Of a stretch of 64,000 bases of DNA, positions 59,375 to 64,000 are shown piece after piece; the first letter of the stretch is position 1, and every line of letters begins with the position of its first letter. The notes below the pieces were generated by a model, which did not search any database, had not been told where the DNA came from, and saw nothing but the letters and a program-made list of their open reading frames with translations. Position numbers and translations under genes: made by a program. The stretch is from Oscillospiraceae bacterium. GTDB taxonomy: Bacteria; Bacillota; Clostridia; Oscillospirales; Acutalibacteraceae. The DNA is taken from contig CACYHA010000008.1 in assembly GCA_902774035.1 (NCBI GenBank), positions 1 to 64,000 on the forward strand. Reading direction: 5' to 3'.

Positions 59375-61111
59375 ATGGCAAAGAAAAAGACTTTGAATGC
59401 CGCGCTCGCCGCTTCGGCCGGCGCTGCGGCGGGCGCAGCCGCGCTGGCTGCCAAAAAATTGAAGGCCAAAGGCGTTTGTCCGCTCTGCGAGGCCAAACGC
59501 CTGCTGCGAAAGCTTGCGCTGCACCCGGTCGCCTCCCCGGCGAACGGCGGCGCAGCCGCGCAGACCCCGCCCATGGGCTGGTCGAGCTGGAACCTGTTCG
59601 AACGCAATATCAGCGAACAGCTCATAGAAGAGATCGCCGACGCGATGGAAAAGAGCGGACTTGCCGCTGCCGGCTACCGCTATGTGAACATCGACGACTG
59701 CTGGCAGAGCAGTGAACGCGACGCAAACGGCCGCCTGCAGGCCGACAAAGCCACTTTCCCGAGCGGCATACGCGCCCTTGCCGAAAAGGTCAACGCCAAA
59801 GGGCTGAAGCTCGGCATCTATTCCTCCAACGGCGAACGCACCTGCGAGGATTATCCCGCCTCCCTGCGCCATGAGGCCGTGGACGCCGACACCTTCGCGT
59901 CCTGGGGCGTGGAGTATTTCAAATATGACTTTTGCCACAACAGAAGCATCAGCGGAAAGGCGCCGCTGATCAGCGGCGTGGAGCTTTCCCGGCCGGGGGA
60001 GGGAGCCTATCGGACCTTTGCTCCGTCCGACGCGGTCTGCAAGGGCCGCGCCCGGGTTTTCAAAGACGACAAAGGCCGCGCGTATCTCACCGGTCTCGAC
60101 GCCCGGCTGGGCTCCTTCAGCCTGAATGCCGAAGCGCAGGAGGCCTGCGAGGTCACCGTGACCCTGACCGTGCAGAAGCCCGCCGACACCGAACGCTTTG
60201 TGCGTCTGACGGTGAACGGCAAGGACGAATATCACCTTTACGCGCCGAAAATGCGCGCCCCCGTACCCGATCCCGGCGACCGCCGCATCCAGACAACGGT
60301 TCGTCTGCAGCCGGGCGTGAACACCCTTTCCTTCGATAATCCCGTGGCCTCGCGTTTTGATTCCGCCGCCCTGCAGTATCAGCTCATGGGCCGCGAGCTG
60401 AAACGCGCCGCGCATGACTTTGCCGAAAAAAACGGAACCGAAGAAAAGCCGATCGTCTATTCCATCTGCGAATGGGGGTTCAATCATCCCTGGAAATGGG
60501 GGAGAAGCGCGGGCAACCTCTGGCGTACCACCGGCGACATCAAGCCCGTCTGGGCGTCGGTGATGCTGATCTATGAGATCAACGTCCGCCTTTGGAAGTA
60601 CGCTGCGCCCGGGGGCTGGAACGACCCGGACATGCTGGAGGTCGGCGTGGGCGGCAAGCTCACCGAAGAGGAGAGCCGCTCCCACTTCACCCTGTGGTGC
60701 ATGATGGCCGCGCCCCTGATCCTCGGGAACGACGTGCGCACCTTCGTGAAAGCGGACGGCACCCCCGACGAAAGCAACAAGTATTTGCGTATGCTCACCA
60801 ACGAGACCATGATCGCGGTGGATCAGGATGCGCTCGGTCAGCAGTGCCGCCGGATCAAAATCGGCCTGCAGGACGTGCTGGTCAAGCCCCTTTCCGGGGC
60901 GCGGGCGGCGGTCTGCGTGTTCAACAAAACGAACCGCCCGGCCGCAACCGTCATTCGATTTGACGAGATCGCCAACGAGGGCTTTTTGCAGCTCCCCAAA
61001 AAGGAGAGCTATCGGATCTATGACGTCTGGGATGATTTTGAGATCCCGGCGGTGCAGGCCATCCAGGCCGACACCGCGCCCCACGGAGTGAGAGTTTTTA
61101 TCATAGAGTAG
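59375..61111 (+). CDS. Glycoside hydrolase family 27 alpha-galactosidase-like enzyme with inserted beta domain
   Basis: A 578-residue retaining glycosidase. The catalytic barrel starts at TPPMGWSSWNLFE (~63). The nucleophile Asp is in VEYFKYDFCHN (~184) and the acid/base Asp in GGWNDPDML (~416). A ~150-residue beta-rich insert (~195-330, with TVTLTVQKPADTERFVRLTV) interrupts the barrel after strand 4, resembling a carbohydrate-binding module. The N-terminal 60 residues are odd: an Ala-rich hydrophobic segment, then GVCPLCEAKRLLRK. It is not a normal signal peptide. The enzyme may be membrane-attached or cytoplasmic, releasing galactose or another alpha-linked sugar. Confidence 0.9.
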   Translation: MAKKKTLNAALAASAGAAAGAAALAAKKLKAKGVCPLCEAKRLLRKLALHPVASPANGGAAAQTPPMGWSSWNLFERNISEQLIEEIADAMEKSGLAAAGYRYVNIDDCWQSSERDANGRLQADKATFPSGIRALAEKVNAKGLKLGIYSSNGERTCEDYPASLRHEAVDADTFASWGVEYFKYDFCHNRSISGKAPLISGVELSRPGEGAYRTFAPSDAVCKGRARVFKDDKGRAYLTGLDARLGSFSLNAEAQEACEVTVTLTVQKPADTERFVRLTVNGKDEYHLYAPKMRAPVPDPGDRRIQTTVRLQPGVNTLSFDNPVASRFDSAALQYQLMGRELKRAAHDFAEKNGTEEKPIVYSICEWGFNHPWKWGRSAGNLWRTTGDIKPVWASVMLIYEINVRLWKYAAPGGWNDPDMLEVGVGGKLTEEESRSHFTLWCMMAAPLILGNDVRTFVKADGTPDESNKYLRMLTNETMIAVDQDALGQQCRRIKIGLQDVLVKPLSGARAAVCVFNKTNRPAATVIRFDEIANEGFLQLPKKESYRIYDVWDDFEIPAVQAIQADTAPHGVRVFIIE

Positions 61112-61120
61112 GAGTACTTC

Positions 61121-63529
61121 ATGACAGATCAACGATTTTTTGAACTGAGAGACCGCATCATCGAACGGGATTTTTCCCGGATGAACGAGATGCAGCAAAA
61201 GGCGATCTTCCACACGGAAGGCCCGCTGCTGATCCTCGCCGGCGCGGGCAGCGGAAAAACCACCGTGATCGTGGGCCGCATCGCGAATCTGGTGCGCTAC
61301 GGCCGCGCCCACGGCAGCAGGGAGGTCGCCTTTGAACCGACGCAGGAGGATCTTGCGCTGATGGAGCGTCTGCTTGCGGGCGACGAGAGCGTGCGCGGGC
61401 TTCTTGCGGACCTTTTGGCCGTGGATGCGCCGCGTCCCTGGCAGATCCTTGCCATCACCTTCACCAACAAGGCCGCGGGCGAGCTCAAGGAACGGCTGGA
61501 AGATCTTCTGGGGCCGGAGGGCAGCGAGATCTGGGCCAGCACCTTTCACGCCGCCTGCGCAAGGATCCTGCGCCGCGACGGCGGCTCTTTGGGCTATTCC
61601 TCCCACTTTTCCATCTATGACACCGACGACAGCCGCCGGCTGATGAAGGAGTGCCAGCGCCAGCTCGACATCAAGGACAACTACCTTTCCCACAAGACCA
61701 TCCTTGCCGAGATCAGCAAGGCCAAGGACAGTCTGATCGAGCCGGAGGAATATCTGCAGACCGCCGGGGCGGATGTGCGGCTGCAGAAGATCGGCAAGGC
61801 ATACAAGCTCTATCAGGCCGCGCTGAAAAACGCCGACGCCATGGATTTCGACGATATCATCTGCAACACCGTCAAGCTCCTGGAAACCAACGAGGAGGTC
61901 CGCCGCTTCTATCAGCGCCGCTTCCGCTATATCTGCGTGGACGAATACCAGGACACGAACCACGCCCAGTTCCGTCTGACCCAGCTCCTTTCCGGGGGAT
62001 ACAACAACCTCTGCGTTGTGGGCGACGACGACCAGAGCATCTACCGCTTCCGGGGCGCAACGATCGAAAACATCCTCTCCTTTGAGCAGTCCTTCAAGGG
62101 CGCGGCTCTCATCCGTCTGGAACAGAACTACCGCTCCACCCAGACCATTCTGGACGCGGCGAACGAGGTGATCTCCAACAACACCGGCCGCAAGGGCAAG
62201 CGCCTTTGGACAGAGAATTCCTCCGGCGACAAGGTCACGGTCTACACCGCTTACGACGAGCAGGACGAGGCCCGCTTCATCAAGGAGACCATTGAAAACG
62301 ACATTTCGAACGGCAAATACAAGCTTTCCGAGCACGCCGTGCTCTACCGCATGAACGCCCAGTCCAACGCCGTGGAAACCGCGCTGGTGCGCGCCGGCAT
62401 CCCTTACCGGGTCATCGGCGGCCTGCGCTTTTATGAGCGCGCCGAAATCAAGGACGCGCTGGCCTATCTGACGGTCATCAGCAACCCCAACGACGACATC
62501 CGCCTGCGCCGCATCCTCAATGTGCCCAGGCGCGGCATCGGCGACACCACGATCAACCGCGCCTTCGAGATCGCCGCCGGCCTCGGCGTGAGCGTGTTCG
62601 AGGTCATTTCCCACGCGGGCGAATATGAAGTCCTCTCCCGCGGGGCGGGGCGGCTGGAAAAATTTGCCGAGCTGCTGAACGCGCTGCGGAAGGACGCCGA
62701 GACGATGCATCTGGACGAGCTGCTGACCGCCGTGCTGGAACGCTCGGGCTACGAGGAGATGCTCAAGGCCGAGCCGGACAAGGGCGAAGAGCGGCTGGAA
62801 AACCTCGCCGAGCTGGCGACCAACCTTTTGAACTATGAAAACGAGGCCGAAGAGCCGTCGCTTTCCGGTTTCCTGGAAGAGATCGCCCTGATGACGGACA
62901 TCGACAACTACAACGCGCAGGCGGACGCCGTGGTGCTCATGACCCTGCATTCCGCAAAGGGGTTGGAGTTTCCCGTGGTCTTCATCCCGGGCATGGAGGA
63001 GGGCATCTTTCCCGGCATCCAGAGCATGTATTACCCCGAAGAGGTCGAGGAGGAGCGCCGTCTTGCCTATGTGGGCATTACCCGCGCCAAGCGCAAGCTC
63101 TTTCTTTCCCACGCCAACGCGCGGATGATCTTCGGTTCCACGTCGCGCAATTTGCCCTCCCGCTTTTTGCAGGAGATCCCCGACACGCTGACGGAAAAGC
63201 TCGGCCGCCGCGCCGCGGGCTTTTCAACGTCCTTCGGTCTTTCCGAAGCGGCGGAGGCTCCCACCACGCGCTACGGCGCCTACCGGGGCAACGGCATCCT
63301 GCAGCGCCAGCGCGAAGCCACGGCTGCCGCTTCCAAAATCGCAAAGGGAAAGCCCGCCGCCCCGACCGTGGATTACAAGGTCGGCGACACGGTGCGCAGC
63401 AAGGTCTTCGGTCAGGGCGTGGTGCTCTCTGTCAAGCCCATGGGCAACGACAAAATGCTGGAGATCGCCTTTGACACCGCCGGCACGAAAAAGCTGATGG
63501 CGAATTACGCGAAGCTGGAAAAGGCGTGA
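61121..63529 (+). CDS. pcrA: UvrD/PcrA-type ATP-dependent DNA helicase
   Basis: An 802-residue SF1A 3'-5' helicase for repair and rolling-circle replication. Motifs: LAGAGSGKTTVIVGRI, ITFTNKAAGELKERL, VDEYQDTNHAQF, VGDDDQSIYRFRGA, LEQNYRSTQ, VVLMTLHSAKGLEFP and YVGITRAKRKLFL. Between motif I and Ia there is an insertion of roughly 40 residues (EVAFEPTQEDLALMERLLAG) not found in Bacillus PcrA. The C-terminus has the Tudor-like RNA-polymerase-binding segment VGDTVRSKVFGQGVVLSV. SD AGGAG; 9 nt after the galactosidase gene. Confidence 0.95.
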   Translation: MTDQRFFELRDRIIERDFSRMNEMQQKAIFHTEGPLLILAGAGSGKTTVIVGRIANLVRYGRAHGSREVAFEPTQEDLALMERLLAGDESVRGLLADLLAVDAPRPWQILAITFTNKAAGELKERLEDLLGPEGSEIWASTFHAACARILRRDGGSLGYSSHFSIYDTDDSRRLMKECQRQLDIKDNYLSHKTILAEISKAKDSLIEPEEYLQTAGADVRLQKIGKAYKLYQAALKNADAMDFDDIICNTVKLLETNEEVRRFYQRRFRYICVDEYQDTNHAQFRLTQLLSGGYNNLCVVGDDDQSIYRFRGATIENILSFEQSFKGAALIRLEQNYRSTQTILDAANEVISNNTGRKGKRLWTENSSGDKVTVYTAYDEQDEARFIKETIENDISNGKYKLSEHAVLYRMNAQSNAVETALVRAGIPYRVIGGLRFYERAEIKDALAYLTVISNPNDDIRLRRILNVPRRGIGDTTINRAFEIAAGLGVSVFEVISHAGEYEVLSRGAGRLEKFAELLNALRKDAETMHLDELLTAVLERSGYEEMLKAEPDKGEERLENLAELATNLLNYENEAEEPSLSGFLEEIALMTDIDNYNAQADAVVLMTLHSAKGLEFPVVFIPGMEEGIFPGIQSMYYPEEVEEERRLAYVGITRAKRKLFLSHANARMIFGSTSRNLPSRFLQEIPDTLTEKLGRRAAGFSTSFGLSEAAEAPTTRYGAYRGNGILQRQREATAAASKIAKGKPAAPTVDYKVGDTVRSKVFGQGVVLSVKPMGNDKMLEIAFDTAGTKKLMANYAKLEKA

Positions 63530-63586
63530 CCGCTTCGCCGCAGGCGACGCACTACAATTCCGAATCAGATCAAAGGAGGCTTTCTC

Positions 63587-64000
63587 ATGAAACGCACACT
63601 TTCCCTTTTTTTGTCGCTGATCCTCATGCTTGCCCTGTTTGTCCCCGCTGCGGCAAAGACCGCGCCCGTGACGCCGATCATCGTGGTCAGCGGCATGGGT
63701 TCCTTCCCGCTGTATGACGGCGAGATCCGCGAGGAAAACCGGGTCTGGGGTCCCCAGACGAAGAAGATCCTCAAGGCGGTCGGCAAATCCCTTTTGCCCT
63801 TTGCAAAGGCCGCTGTCAAGGGCGACTGGGACGGCTTTGCCGACGAGACCTTCGGCATGGTCTACGAGGAGCTGTTCGAGATCGTTTCCTGCGACGAAAC
63901 GGGCGAACCTCTCCATGAGATCAACTATCCCGTGTTTCCGCAGTCTGTTGACCATTATCCGGATGAGATCCTGAACAGCGGCGAAACCGAGGACGAGGTC
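63587..64000 (+). CDS. Secreted protein, 3' truncated by the window edge
   Basis: The first 138 residues of an exported protein. Signal peptide MKRTLSLFLSLILMLALFVP with cleavage after AAA. The mature part begins TPIIVVSGMGSFPLY, which looks like the first strand and oxyanion turn of a lipase/alpha-beta-hydrolase-like fold, then a long helix (GPQTKKILKAVGKSLLPF). SD AAAGGAGG. The remainder lies beyond the window, so catalytic residues cannot be checked. Confidence 0.7.
   Translation, partial: MKRTLSLFLSLILMLALFVPAAAKTAPVTPIIVVSGMGSFPLYDGEIREENRVWGPQTKKILKAVGKSLLPFAKAAVKGDWDGFADETFGMVYEELFEIVSCDETGEPLHEINYPVFPQSVDHYPDEILNSGETEDEV

Noticed and set aside
58502-63112. Very long antisense open frame opposite four genes
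   Set aside because: It runs antisense to genes with unmistakable motifs (AEC transporter, GH27, PcrA). GC-rich codon bias removes stops in that frame, and it has no domain motifs.

Overview
The window reads as a chromosomal segment of a GC-rich Clostridia (Firmicutes) bacterium, most likely a gut Oscillospiraceae/Ruminococcaceae relative. The reasons are strong AGGAGG Shine-Dalgarno (SD) sites, TTGACA/TATAAT promoters, GTG and TTG starts, a DivIVA-like protein, a DUF1292 protein, an ECF transporter, an EIIC-only PTS-type permease and DUF4430 proteins. I see no rRNA, tRNA, CRISPR array, transposase or phage genes. Codon use is uniform except for a few AT-richer genes (a GNAT at 12.6 kb and an Hsp70-like gene at 28 kb).

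Layout. 0.4-9 kb: glmS, a convergent FAD oxidoreductase/iron-sulfur reductase pair, and dapA-dapB behind a lysine riboswitch, followed by a tiny coupled ORF. 9-18.5 kb: rmlB with a zinc-ribbon membrane protein, a PTS-EIIC-like permease with a HAD phosphatase, a GNAT, a TetR regulator divergent from an AMP-forming ligase, mnmE and a MATE exporter. 18.7-29 kb: a very large secreted protein with two calcineurin-like phosphoesterase domains, YdcF/SecB-like/DUF1292, DivIVA-like plus a 700-residue acidic-repeat membrane protein, nadE, and an Hsp70-like protein whose ATPase signatures have decayed. 29-38.5 kb: a FemAB transferase, murE, and a MarR-controlled heterodimeric ABC exporter.

The most interesting locus is 38.5-46.5 kb. 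A consensus promoter drives a cobalamin riboswitch with an intrinsic terminator. Next come a secreted DUF4430 + cadherin-like sandwich protein, a secreted alpha/alpha-barrel (prenyltransferase/squalene-oxidase-repeat) protein, a divergent AraC-GyrI regulator, a second DUF4430 lipoprotein-like protein, EcfT, and a single polypeptide fusing two EcfA ATPases to a membrane S-component-like domain. DUF4430 and the alpha/alpha barrel are the two fold types that make up animal transcobalamin and intrinsic factor. I infer a corrinoid capture-and-import apparatus in which these two parts are separate secreted proteins feeding an ECF importer.

47-53 kb carries a second unusual cluster: phosphoesterase, GPH-type transporter, phosphoesterase, PfkB kinase, histidine phosphatase and a YmdB-like phosphoesterase. 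It suggests uptake and dephosphorylation/rephosphorylation of an unknown phosphorylated solute. 53-64 kb is recG, trmO, an AEC transporter, a GH27 galactosidase, pcrA and a truncated secreted protein.

Four intergenic regions carry a recurrent palindromic element that folds as a four-arm cloverleaf: outer arm, left hairpin, inner arm, right hairpin, with almost no linker. The architecture is conserved but the sequence differs between copies, and a fifth, degenerate relative is present. No listed feature type explains it.
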